A stretch of 25,027 nucleotides of DNA, taken from NCBI GenBank assembly GCA_964402325.1, contig CAYOBI010000041.1, positions 1 to 25,027 of the forward strand. The letters are read 5' to 3'. The notes below the pieces were generated by a model, which was not told where the DNA came from, made no database searches, and saw only the letters and a list, made by a program, of their open reading frames with translations. Positions 15,272 through 22,576 of the stretch are shown one piece after another (the stretch's first letter is position 1; each line of letters begins with the position of its first letter). Source of the stretch: Raineyella sp964402325. Its GTDB lineage: Bacteria; Actinomycetota; Actinomycetes; Propionibacteriales; Propionibacteriaceae. The position numbers were made by a program, and so were the translations under genes.

Positions 15272-16262
15272 CGTGGAGGCCCTCGCCGACGGTGTTCGGC
15301 GAGGGTCCCCCTCGGTGGTGCCGCGCGCCATCACCCTGGTGGAGTCGCAGCACCCCGCCCACCGGGCGGCCGCCCGGCGGCTGCTGACCGAGATCGCGCC
15401 GCTGACGGGGAAGTCCGTCCGGGTCGGGATCTCGGGGGTGCCAGGGGCCGGCAAGTCCACCTTCATCGACGCGATGGGCACCCGGCTGATCGAGCGCGGC
15501 CACCGGGTCGCCGTGCTGGCGGTCGACCCGTCCAGCACCCGGACCGGCGGGTCGGTGCTGGGCGACCGCACCCGGATGGCCCGGCTGGCCGCGTCCGACC
15601 GGGCCTACATCCGGCCGTCACCGTCCGGCGGGCACCTCGGCGGCGTCGCCCGCGCCACCCGCGAGGCGATGATGGTGGTCGAGGCCGCGGGCTACGACAC
15701 CGTCATCGTCGAGACGGTCGGCGTCGGGCAGTCCGAGGTCGCCGTGGCCGGGATGGTCGACACCTTCCTGCTGATCGCCCTGACCGGTGCCGGCGACCAG
15801 CTGCAGGGCATCAAGCGCGGCATCCTGGAGCTCGCCGACCTGATCGCGGTGAACAAGGCCGACGGGGACAACGTCACCGCGGCCCGGGTCACCGCCCGGG
15901 AGCTGTCCATCGCGATGAAGCTGATCTCGGCCGATCCGGAGTCCCGCCGCTCACCGGTGCTGACCTGCAGCGCCTACACCGGTGACGGGCTGGACGAGGT
16001 CTGGCAGGCCGTGCTGGAGCATCGCCGCTGGGTCGAGGAGACCGTCGGGCTGGACGCGTTCCGGTCGGCCCAGCAGGTCGACTGGATGTGGGCGCAGGTC
16101 GAGTCCGCCCTGCTCGGGTCGGTCCGCTCCGACCCCGACGTCCGCGCCGAGTCCCGGCGGGCCGCCGCCGCGGTCGGGGCGGGGGAGCTGTCCGCCCTGG
16201 AGGCCTCCGGGCGGATCCTCGCGGCGTACGCCCGGGCCGTCCCCCGGATGGACTGGGCCTGA
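15255..16262 (+). CDS. meaB: Methylmalonyl-CoA mutase-associated GTPase MeaB (ArgK family)
   Basis: G3E P-loop GTPase that gates delivery of adenosylcobalamin to the mutase and protects it from inactivation. The 335-residue chain carries Walker A GVPGAGKST at 61-69, AVDPSSTRTGGSVLGDRTRM, the GGHLGGVA segment, ETVGVGQSE and the NKADGDN base-recognition motif. ATG 15255 is chosen because the family N-terminus begins shortly after it; it overlaps mutB by 17 bases, so coupling is likely. No strong Shine-Dalgarno is visible (ACCAGG upstream). It is the last gene of the plus-strand operon and converges with cbiO after 18 bases. Confidence 0.96.
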   Translation: MPRPIDVEALADGVRRGSPSVVPRAITLVESQHPAHRAAARRLLTEIAPLTGKSVRVGISGVPGAGKSTFIDAMGTRLIERGHRVAVLAVDPSSTRTGGSVLGDRTRMARLAASDRAYIRPSPSGGHLGGVARATREAMMVVEAAGYDTVIVETVGVGQSEVAVAGMVDTFLLIALTGAGDQLQGIKRGILELADLIAVNKADGDNVTAARVTARELSIAMKLISADPESRRSPVLTCSAYTGDGLDEVWQAVLEHRRWVEETVGLDAFRSAQQVDWMWAQVESALLGSVRSDPDVRAESRRAAAAVGAGELSALEASGRILAAYARAVPRMDWA

Positions 16263-16280
16263 GCGTACGGCCCCGCCGGC

Positions 16281-17084
16281 TCAGCGCCGGGAGAGCAGCG
16301 CGGCGACCTCGGCGAGTCCGCGGGGCCGTTCCGACCAGCCGAGCCGCCTGGCCAGTTCCAGTGGCCAGGGGGTGCGCAGGTGTGCGGCGGCGACCAGCTC
16401 GCGGTCGCTGAGGAGATCCTCGACCGGCCCCTGGGTGGTCCCTCCACCGGTGACGATGATCGCGGTGGTGGCCCAGGCCAGGGCAAGGTCGACGTCGTGG
16501 GTGGCCATGATCACCGTGGTGCCGGTCGCCTCCAGCCGGCCGATGGCGTTCAGCATGTCCTCGACGGCGTCCGGGTCGAGCCCCGCGGTCGGCTCGTCGA
16601 GCAGCAGGTACTCCGGCCGCATCGCGACCGCCCCCGCCACGGCGACCCGCTTCTTCTCCCCGTACGACAGCTGGTGGGTGGCCCGGGCCGCCAGGTGTGT
16701 GACCCCGAGCAGGTCCAGCGACTCCTCCACCCGCGCCCGCGCCTCGTCGTCGGTCAGCCCGAGGTTGAGCGGACCGAACGAGACGTCCTGGCTGACGTCG
16801 GCGCTGAACAGCTGGTCGTCCGGGTCCTGCAGCACCAGCTGCACCCGGCGACGGTGGTCGATCAGGCCCCGGCGTTGGTGCCGCAGCGCAGCCCCGTCCA
16901 CCCGGACCGAACCCTCGTCCGGGACGATGGCGCCGGACAGGCAGCCCAGCAGGGTGGTCTTGCCGCAGCCGTTCGCCCCGAGCAGGGCGGTGCGGTGGCC
17001 GGGCCGGATCTCGACGTCCACGCCCGACAGGACGCGGCCGCGGGACGGGTAGCCGGCCGCGAGGTGGTGGGTGGTGAGGCTCAT
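16281..17084 (-). CDS. cbiO: Cobalt ECF transporter ATP-binding protein CbiO
   Basis: ATPase that drives cobalt uptake by the CbiMNQO energy-coupling-factor transporter at the inner face of the membrane. 267 residues with Walker A GANGCGKTT at 36-44, Q-loop LVLQDPDDQLFSADVSQDV, signature LSYGEKKRVAVAGA, Walker B LLLDEPTAGLD and switch MATHDVDLA. The QDPDDQLF segment is typical of ECF A-components. The ATG at 17084 overlaps the cbiQ stop (ATGA). It is the last gene of the operon, and only one ATPase is encoded, consistent with a homodimeric CbiO. Confidence 0.96.
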   Translation of the reverse strand: MSLTTHHLAAGYPSRGRVLSGVDVEIRPGHRTALLGANGCGKTTLLGCLSGAIVPDEGSVRVDGAALRHQRRGLIDHRRRVQLVLQDPDDQLFSADVSQDVSFGPLNLGLTDDEARARVEESLDLLGVTHLAARATHQLSYGEKKRVAVAGAVAMRPEYLLLDEPTAGLDPDAVEDMLNAIGRLEATGTTVIMATHDVDLALAWATTAIIVTGGGTTQGPVEDLLSDRELVAAAHLRTPWPLELARRLGWSERPRGLAEVAALLSRR

Positions 17085-17860
17085 GACAGCAGTCCGAATC
17101 CTTGGGTCCCGATCGCCAGCAGCGCCAGCAGCCAGACGGTGGTGAGGGTGAGGAAGACGGGGGAGTGGGGGCGTACGTGCTGCAGGGTGCGCAGGTCGTC
17201 GGTGTACCCGCGGCCCGCCAGGCCCTGCTCCAGCCGGCGCGACCGGCCCCAGGCCCGGACCAGCACGCCGGCGGCGAGCGAGCCGAACGACCGCAGCGAC
17301 CGGCGGAAGCCGACGTAGCCCAGCCGGGCCGCCTGGGCCTGCCGGATCGTCACCGCGCAGTCCCACAGCACGAACAGCAGCCGGTACATCAGCGCGGCGA
17401 TGTCCAGGGCCGGCCCGGGGATCCGCAGCCGACGGCCGGCGTCGACCAGGTCCACCATCGGGGTGGAGACGGCCAGCAGGACCACCGCGCAGGTGCCGGC
17501 GATGCTGTGCCCCAGCACCGTTCCGGCGCGCGCCACCGACTCGGCGGTGACGGCGAACGGGCCGGCGCTCCACCACACCGTGGCGGACGGGGACAGCGCC
17601 CCGACCTGCAGCGCGATGGACGCCACTCCGGTGACGACGAACGCCACCGGCAACAGCAGGGCGCCCAGCCAGGTGCCCCATGGGACCTTCGCCAGCCGGA
17701 GCGCGGCGACGGTGAACCCCACGGCGATGACGGGCCCCACCGGCCAGGCCGGCGTGCCCAGTCCGACGAACAGGGTGCCGAGGACGAGCAGCGCCTTGTC
17801 GGCGACGGCCACCTCCCGCCACGGGCTGCCCCAGGCGGCCCCGTCGAGCGAGAACGCCAC
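17081..17860 (-). CDS. cbiQ: Cobalt ECF transporter transmembrane protein CbiQ
   Basis: Membrane T-component that couples CbiO to the CbiMN substrate unit. The 259-residue protein has several hydrophobic segments (ALLVLGTLFVGLG, VLLPVAFVVTGVASIAL, CAVVLLAVSTPMVDLV) and the cytoplasmic coupling region with AAGVLVRAWGRSRRLEQGLAGRG, which holds the two Ala-Arg-Gly type ATPase-docking motifs of the family. The start is GTG 17860, three bases after the cbiN stop; no clear Shine-Dalgarno, so translation is probably coupled. Its stop overlaps the cbiO start. Confidence 0.94.
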   Translation of the reverse strand: MAFSLDGAAWGSPWREVAVADKALLVLGTLFVGLGTPAWPVGPVIAVGFTVAALRLAKVPWGTWLGALLLPVAFVVTGVASIALQVGALSPSATVWWSAGPFAVTAESVARAGTVLGHSIAGTCAVVLLAVSTPMVDLVDAGRRLRIPGPALDIAALMYRLLFVLWDCAVTIRQAQAARLGYVGFRRSLRSFGSLAAGVLVRAWGRSRRLEQGLAGRGYTDDLRTLQHVRPHSPVFLTLTTVWLLALLAIGTQGFGLLS

Positions 17861-17863
17861 TGC

Positions 17864-18223
17864 TCAGTCGCGGTCGGCGGGCAGTTGGGCACCGCGCTGC
17901 TCGAGGCGGCGGATCGCGGTGCGGGACTGCAGGCGACCGATCGCCCAGCCGAGGACCGCGCCGCCGACGGCGGCCTGCGCGGCGAACAGGCCGGACTCGA
18001 TCTCCGGGCTGCCCGTCCGGAAGACCGGCTCGAACCAGGGCTTCACCCCCTGCTCCTGCAGGGCGGCGACGGCGTTGCTGTCGGCGCCGCCGAAGACGGC
18101 GTCCGGGGTGTGGCTGCGGGCGACGGCGAAGGTGATGACGAGGAGAGCGACGACCAGGCCGGCGAGGGCCCAGGTGACCCAGCGGCGCTGGGCAGGTGCC
18201 GCGGTGGGCCGCTGGTCAGGCAT
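17864..18223 (-). CDS. cbiN: Cobalt ECF transporter accessory protein CbiN
   Basis: Small membrane protein needed with CbiM for cobalt uptake. 119 residues with two transmembrane helices (about 16-34, WVTWALAGLVVALLVITFA; about 78-95, GLFAAQAAVGGAVLGWAIG) around an extracytoplasmic loop carrying GVKPWFEPVF and GSPEIES, the family's conserved PWFEP and EIE features. ATG 18223 overlaps the end of cbiM by 8 bases. The polar N- and C-terminal tails are slightly longer than in many CbiN proteins. Confidence 0.92.
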   Translation of the reverse strand: MPDQRPTAAPAQRRWVTWALAGLVVALLVITFAVARSHTPDAVFGGADSNAVAALQEQGVKPWFEPVFRTGSPEIESGLFAAQAAVGGAVLGWAIGRLQSRTAIRRLEQRGAQLPADRD

Positions 18224-18911
18224 GGACGCTCGCCCCGTCCGCGGCGGAGGTGCGGTCGTCGGCGAGGACGCCCAGGCCGATCAGCTCGGGCCGGGCGATG
18301 CTGCGCAGGACCCGGAAGAGGATGACGCCGACCAGGCCCTCGATGACGGCCAGCGGGATCTGGGTGACGGCGAAGATGGTCAGGAACTTGCCGAGCGCCG
18401 CGCCGAAGGTGGGCTCCGGGTACGCCAGCGCCAGCTGGAACGAGGTGACGACGTACGTCGCCAGGTCCGCCAGCGCCATCGCGACGAAGACCTGCACCTC
18501 CAGCGGTGTCCGCAGCCTCTTCAGCGCCACGTACGCCGCGTAGCCGACCCACGGGCCGACGATCGCCATCGAGAAGACGTTCGCGCCGAGCGTGGTGATG
18601 CCGCCGTGCGCCAGCAGCAGGGCCTGGAACAGCAGCACCACCGTCCCGAGGAAGGCCATCACCGGCGGCCGGAAGAGGATCGCTCCCACCCCGGTGCCGG
18701 TCGGGTGCGACGACGAGCCGGTCACCGACGGCATCTTCAGGGCGGACAGGATGAAGGTGAAGGCGCCGGCGGCGGCGAGCAGGACCCGGTTCTCCGGGTG
18801 CTCGCGGACCTGGCGCACGGTGGCCCGGACGCCGTGCACCACGAAGGGTGTGGCGGCCAGGGCCCAGCCGATGCAGTGTGTGGCGGGGAGGAACCCCTCG
18901 GCGATGTGCAC
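18216..18911 (-). CDS. cbiM: Cobalt ECF transporter substrate-binding membrane protein CbiM
   Basis: The substrate-specific S-component for cobalt. The mature N-terminus of CbiM donates cobalt ligands, and the protein here starts M-H-I-A-E-G-F-L-P, with the His2 characteristic of the family. 231 residues with about six hydrophobic segments and the conserved LKMPSVTGSSSHPTGTG block, whose histidine also supports cobalt binding. The start is GTG 18911, six bases after GGAAGGA; any upstream start would displace the essential N-terminal histidine. First gene of the operon, preceded by a cobalamin riboswitch, so cobalt import should fall when cobalamin is sufficient. Confidence 0.96.
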   Translation of the reverse strand: MHIAEGFLPATHCIGWALAATPFVVHGVRATVRQVREHPENRVLLAAAGAFTFILSALKMPSVTGSSSHPTGTGVGAILFRPPVMAFLGTVVLLFQALLLAHGGITTLGANVFSMAIVGPWVGYAAYVALKRLRTPLEVQVFVAMALADLATYVVTSFQLALAYPEPTFGAALGKFLTIFAVTQIPLAVIEGLVGVILFRVLRSIARPELIGLGVLADDRTSAADGASVHA

Positions 18912-18963
18912 GATGTGTCCTTCCGGGATGACGCGTCCCGATCGTCGGATGCCTGTCACACGG

Positions 18964-19036
18964 CGGACGAGTTCCTGACTTGTCTCACAGTGGCGCGACC
19001 GTGCCGGATTCCCACCGGCTTCCCCGTTCCCCGTTC
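18964..19036 (-). promoter_or_regulatory. Compact (class-II-like) cobalamin riboswitch before cbiM
   Basis: On the minus strand: GCCGGTGGGAATCCGGC, the B12 box CGGTCGCGCCACTGTGA (19001-18985), then AAGTCAGGAACTC. The core is nearly identical to the chlID riboswitch (one substitution in the 17-base B12 box). The 5' strand contains a tandem GGAACGGGGAACGGGG. Downstream, CGGGA and TCCCG can form a hairpin whose 3' arm abuts the GGAAGGA ribosome-binding site, a plausible translational switch. The rest of 18912-19077 holds only this and the promoter. Confidence 0.9.
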
Positions 19037-19041
19037 CTGGC

Positions 19042-19047
19042 ACGCTA
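19042..19047 (-). promoter_or_regulatory. Putative -10 box (TAGCGT) for the cbiMNQO operon
   Basis: TAGCGT on the minus strand lies six bases upstream of the riboswitch 5' strand; transcription would start near 19035. No clear -35. Spacing matches the other two riboswitch promoters in the window. Confidence 0.48.
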
Positions 19048-19077
19048 CCACAGGGCCTCCCGGGCGACCGGGGCCGC

Positions 19078-19569
19078 CTACTGCGGCTCGGAGACGTCCA
19101 GCACCGTCGCGTCGAGCACCCGGACCAGGTCGTCGGCCGCCAGCACGAAAGCCGTCGCGTGGTCCCCGCCGCCGATCGACACCCGGCGCCCCGGCGGGTC
19201 GACGAGCGTACGGTCCGCGTAGACCGGCCAGGCGTGACGGGCGCCGAACGGGGTGATGGTGCCGCGCTCGTAGCCGCTGGCGTCCTTCGCCTCCGCGGCG
19301 TCGGGCATGGTCAGCCGGTTCACCCCGAGGGCTGCCCGGACCTTCTTCCAGGAGACCTTCCGCCCGCCCGGCACGAGCAGGAAGAAGTAGTCGTCCTCGG
19401 CCCGGCGGACCACCAGGGTCTTCGTGAGGTCGGACGGTGGGACGCCGATCGCGGCGGCGTGCTCCTCCAGGCTGGTGCTCGGCAGGTGCGTCCGCACCGC
19501 GTACGTCGCGCCGGTGGCGTCGAGGGCGGCCAGCGCGCGGGCCGCCCCGGGGGATGGTGTCTCGGTCAC
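19078..19569 (-). CDS. YbaK/EbsC-type aminoacyl-tRNA deacylase
   Basis: Trans-editing enzyme family that hydrolyses mischarged tRNA, classically Cys-tRNA(Pro). The 163-residue protein matches YbaK: Lys50 in DLTKTLVVR (the essential lysine of the family), FFLLVPGGRKVSWKKV, GYERGTITPFG, and the VSIGGGDHATAF segment near the C-terminus. GTG 19569 overlaps the stop of the upstream Rieske gene (GTGA), so it is translated as the last member of that unit. Exact tRNA specificity is not readable. Its coupling to a catabolic cluster is unusual and may be incidental. Confidence 0.92.
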   Translation of the reverse strand: MTETPSPGAARALAALDATGATYAVRTHLPSTSLEEHAAAIGVPPSDLTKTLVVRRAEDDYFFLLVPGGRKVSWKKVRAALGVNRLTMPDAAEAKDASGYERGTITPFGARHAWPVYADRTLVDPPGRRVSIGGGDHATAFVLAADDLVRVLDATVLDVSEPQ

Positions 19570-20039
19570 GGGTCCAGCATGCCGCGCTCGTCCCACCCGG
19601 GGCAGTCGGCCGGGGAGCCGGGCCAGAGCCAGACCTCGTCGCCGCGCACCTCGACCCGGTGGGTCGGCTCCGGCTCGGTCGCCGGCGGGCACAGGGCCTC
19701 CCCGGTGCACAGCGAGAACCGGGCCTCGTGCACCGGGCACCGGACCACGCCGTCCTGGATCCAGCCGTCCGCCAGCGAGGCGTAGCGGTGAGTGCAGATG
19801 TCGTTCAGCGCGTACAGCCGGCCGCCGCTGCGGAAGACGGCGATGTCCTGACCGGTGCCGGTGAGGCTGCCGTCGACGATCAGCGCGCTGCCCTCCTTGA
19901 TTGCGTCGACGGTGGCGACCCGGATCGGCGGCAGCGGAGAGGGCGGCGCCACGGGGCGCGCGGGCCGCCGGGCAGAAACGCCCAGCGCCCGACGGAGCCA
20001 TCGCCTCGGTGATGGCCCACGTCGGGCGCTGTCGGTCAT
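19566..20039 (-). CDS. Rieske [2Fe-2S] ferredoxin-like protein with basic N-terminal extension
   Basis: 157 residues. The Rieske centre is complete: Cys82-x-His84 in CTHRYAS and Cys101-x2-His104 in CPVHEARF, 16 residues apart, as in dioxygenase ferredoxins. Residues 1-38 are rich in Arg, Pro and Ala and are absent from the paralogue at 22173-22541; the region has no hydrophobic core, so it is not a signal peptide. The ATG at 20039 follows GGAGGG seven bases upstream. It probably shuttles electrons to a ring-hydroxylating oxygenase, but as a second copy its partner is uncertain. It overlaps the YbaK gene downstream. Confidence 0.9.
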   Translation of the reverse strand: MTDSARRGPSPRRWLRRALGVSARRPARPVAPPSPLPPIRVATVDAIKEGSALIVDGSLTGTGQDIAVFRSGGRLYALNDICTHRYASLADGWIQDGVVRCPVHEARFSLCTGEALCPPATEPEPTHRVEVRGDEVWLWPGSPADCPGWDERGMLDP

Positions 20040-20077
20040 CTCCCCGCCCTCCGGTCGGACGAGCGTACGGGTCGCGT

Positions 20078-20914
20078 TCAGTTGTGGCTGATGAACTCGT
20101 CGACGAGCCGGTTGAACTCGGCGGCGTGCTCGATCTGCAGCCAGTGGCCGCAGCGGTTGATCAGCACCAGCCGGCTGTTCGCGATCAGCGAGGTGAGCCG
20201 CAGGCTGTGCTCGAAGTGCACCACCCGGTCGTCACGGCCGTGGAAGAGCAGCGTCGGCGCCTGGATGGTCCGCACCCGGGCGTGGTCGAGCTCCACCACG
20301 GCGCGGTTGCCGATCGCGTCGAGGAAGTTCTTGTTGTGCTCCGGCTGCGCGGCGACCATGTCGGCGCGGCCCTGGATCAGCGCGTCGGTGGCGAAGGAGT
20401 TGTCGAACGTCATCACGTTGACCAGCTCCTTCATCACCTCGAAGGACGGCTCGCGGTAGCCACGCTGCAGGATCTTCAGGCCCTCGGTCAGCCCAGCGGG
20501 GCCGAACAGGGTGCTGGTGCCGGAGGAGGACCCCATGGTGATCAGCCGGTTGACCCGCTCCGGGTATTCGTAGCCGAACCGGATGGTGGTGCCGCCGCCC
20601 ATCGAGTTGCCGATCAGGGTGGCCCTGTCGATCCCCAGTACGTCCATCAGGTCGGCGACGGCCTTCGGGTGGTTGCGCTGCTGCCAGGTGACCGGGTCGG
20701 ACTCGCCCCAGCCGGGCATGTCGGCCGCGATGACGCGGTACTTCTCGGCGAAGACCGGGATGTTGTTCGAGAAGTTGGTCCAGCCGGTGGCGCCCGGGCC
20801 GGACCCGTGCAACAGGATCAGCGCCTCGCCGTCGGCCGGCCCGGCCTCGTTGAGGTGGATCCGCCCCGAGGCGGTGTCCACGAACCGGCCGGTGTTCTCG
20901 TACGTCAACTCCAT
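20078..20914 (-). CDS. Alpha/beta hydrolase of the meta-cleavage product (BphD/HsaD) group
   Basis: Predicted C-C bond hydrolase that splits the ring-opened product of an extradiol-cleaved catechol. 278 residues, the normal length. Oxyanion region HGSGPGATGWTNFSNN, nucleophile Ser104 in GNSMGGG, acid Asp229 in GRDDRVV and base His257 in CGHWLQIEHA, with Asp-to-His spacing as in BphD. The phrases ADMPGWGESD and EHAAEFNRLVDEF also match this group closely. ATG 20914 is preceded by AGAGGA. It sits 29 bases after the reductase gene in the dioxygenase cluster, so it likely performs the third step of the pathway. The substrate cannot be told from sequence. Confidence 0.92.
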   Translation of the reverse strand: MELTYENTGRFVDTASGRIHLNEAGPADGEALILLHGSGPGATGWTNFSNNIPVFAEKYRVIAADMPGWGESDPVTWQQRNHPKAVADLMDVLGIDRATLIGNSMGGGTTIRFGYEYPERVNRLITMGSSSGTSTLFGPAGLTEGLKILQRGYREPSFEVMKELVNVMTFDNSFATDALIQGRADMVAAQPEHNKNFLDAIGNRAVVELDHARVRTIQAPTLLFHGRDDRVVHFEHSLRLTSLIANSRLVLINRCGHWLQIEHAAEFNRLVDEFISHN

Positions 20915-20943
20915 GGATGTCCTCTTCTTCTCGTGGGCGCCGC

Positions 20944-22173
20944 TCAGCGGGCGAGCTTCTTGAGCTCGACCGACGGGTCGGCGAGCTTCTGCGGGTCGAC
21001 GACCAGTCCGCGGTCGATGATCCGACGGGCGGCCCGGACGGCCGTTCCCCCGTCGATGGTGGCGGCACCGATCATCCGGCCGTCCGATTCCATCCGGAAG
21101 GCGGCGACGGGCAGTCCGTCGACCGACCGGACGATCGGCGTCCCGTTGACCATGTCGCCGACGGCCTCGACATGGACACCGTAGCGATCGGACCACATCC
21201 AGGAGGCGCCGTGTTCCGGAAGCGGCCGGCCCAGCAGGGCGGCGGCGACGTTCTGGCCACCGTGCGTGGCGGACTCCCAGTGCTCGTGGCGGCGCAGCAC
21301 GGTGCCGTCCGAGCGGCGGATCCGGGCCACGTCGCCGGCGGCGTAGACCGCCGGGTGCGAGGACCGGTGCGCCTCGTCGACCAGGATGCCCTGGTCGGTC
21401 GCCAGCCCGGCCCGCTCGGCCAGCCCGGTCTGCGGGACGATGCCGACCGCCACCAGCACGGTGTCCGCGACGACGCTCGACCCGTCGCCGAGGGTGACGG
21501 TGTACTCCTCGCCCTGCTGGGTGATCGCCGTGGTCATCGCGCACCGTACGTCCACGCCGTGCGCGGCGTGCATGGCGTGCAGCCGGACCGCCAGTTCGGC
21601 CCCGACCAGCGGCACCAACGGCACCGGCACCGGGTCGATCAGGGTGACGGTGGCGCCGTCCTTCGCCGCGGTCGAGGCGACCTCGGCGCCGATCAGGCCG
21701 GCCCCGATGATCGCGACCCGGGCCCCCGGCACCAGCCGGGTGCGCAGCTCGTCCGCGTCGGCCTTCGTCCGCAGCGCCAGCAGCCCGGGCAGGTCGCCGC
21801 CGGGGATGGGCAGCGTACGGGCCCGACCGCCGAGCGTCAGCACCGTGGTCGCGGCGCTGTAGGTCCGCCCGCCGGCCAGCTCGAGCAGGCCCTCGTCGGG
21901 ACGCAGCCCGACCACCGCGTCGGTGACCAGCTCGACGTCGTTGTCGCGGTACCAGTCGTCGGGGACGAAGGCGATCTTCGCCGCCGTCATCGACCCGTCG
22001 AGGTACTCCTTGCTGAGCGGGGGCCGGTCGTACGGGATGCCCTCCGGGTCGATGATCGTGACCCGGCCGTCGAAGCCGTACTTGCGCAGCTCCTGGGCGG
22101 TGGTGAAGCCGGCCAGGCCACCCCCGACGATCACCACGTTGCCGCGCGCGGCAGGCACCGGTGCGGCGGACAT
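20944..22173 (-). CDS. Ferredoxin reductase of a ring-hydroxylating dioxygenase system (BphA4/TodA-like)
   Basis: FAD-dependent NADH:ferredoxin oxidoreductase, 409 residues. FAD loop VVIVGGGLAGFTTAQEL (glycines at 17-22), the DRPPLSKEYL signature at 49-58, NAD-binding loop AIIGAGLIGAEVA at 154-166, and the second FAD motif YAAGDVA followed by HWESATHGG, all typical of the oxygenase-coupled reductase family. ATG 22173 overlaps the stop of the Rieske ferredoxin gene (ATGA), its most likely electron acceptor. Confidence 0.95.
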   Translation of the reverse strand: MSAAPVPAARGNVVIVGGGLAGFTTAQELRKYGFDGRVTIIDPEGIPYDRPPLSKEYLDGSMTAAKIAFVPDDWYRDNDVELVTDAVVGLRPDEGLLELAGGRTYSAATTVLTLGGRARTLPIPGGDLPGLLALRTKADADELRTRLVPGARVAIIGAGLIGAEVASTAAKDGATVTLIDPVPVPLVPLVGAELAVRLHAMHAAHGVDVRCAMTTAITQQGEEYTVTLGDGSSVVADTVLVAVGIVPQTGLAERAGLATDQGILVDEAHRSSHPAVYAAGDVARIRRSDGTVLRRHEHWESATHGGQNVAAALLGRPLPEHGASWMWSDRYGVHVEAVGDMVNGTPIVRSVDGLPVAAFRMESDGRMIGAATIDGGTAVRAARRIIDRGLVVDPQKLADPSVELKKLAR

Positions 22174-22541
22174 CAGGCCGTCACCCCGGTGACGGCCCCC
22201 TCGACGGGGACCCCCGGGTACAGCCAGATCTCGTCACCGCGCACCTCGACCCGGTGCGTACGGGCCGGGATGCTCGCCGGCAGGCAGAGCGCAGCGCCGG
22301 TGCACAGCGAGAAGCGCGCCGAGTGAATCGGGCACTCGACCTCCTGGCCCTCGATCCAGCCGTCGGCGAGCGAGGCGTCCTCATGGGTGCAGGTGTCGTC
22401 CAGGGCGTAGTACTCGCCGTCGGAGAAGAAGACGGCGATGTCGCGGCCGGTGCCGTTGGCGGCCCCGTCGACGACGAGCGCCTCCTCGTCCTCGATGTCT
22501 CCGACGTCGGCGACCTTGATCGGCTCGATCTGCGTGCTCAT
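22173..22541 (-). CDS. Rieske [2Fe-2S] ferredoxin component of a dioxygenase
   Basis: 122 residues, the usual size of BphA3-type ferredoxins. Cluster ligands are Cys51-x-His53 in CTHEDAS and Cys70-x2-His73 in CPIHSARF. ATG 22541 with GGAAGGA about ten bases upstream. The downstream overlap with the reductase gene makes the two a coupled electron-transfer pair. It shares long blocks with the ferredoxin at 19566-20039 (ASLADGWI, ARFSLCTG, THRVEVRGDE), so the two are paralogues. Cytoplasmic. Confidence 0.95.
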   Translation of the reverse strand: MSTQIEPIKVADVGDIEDEEALVVDGAANGTGRDIAVFFSDGEYYALDDTCTHEDASLADGWIEGQEVECPIHSARFSLCTGAALCLPASIPARTHRVEVRGDEIWLYPGVPVEGAVTGVTA

Positions 22542-22576
22542 GGGGGTGGAGTCCTTCCTGACGTTGCGTTCGGTGA

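Noticed and set aside
16276..16290. Hairpin CCGGC-TCAGC-GCCGG between the convergent meaB and cbiO genes as a terminator
   Set aside because: The stem is only five base pairs, overlaps the cbiO end, and is not followed by a T-tract; such pairs are expected by chance at this base composition.
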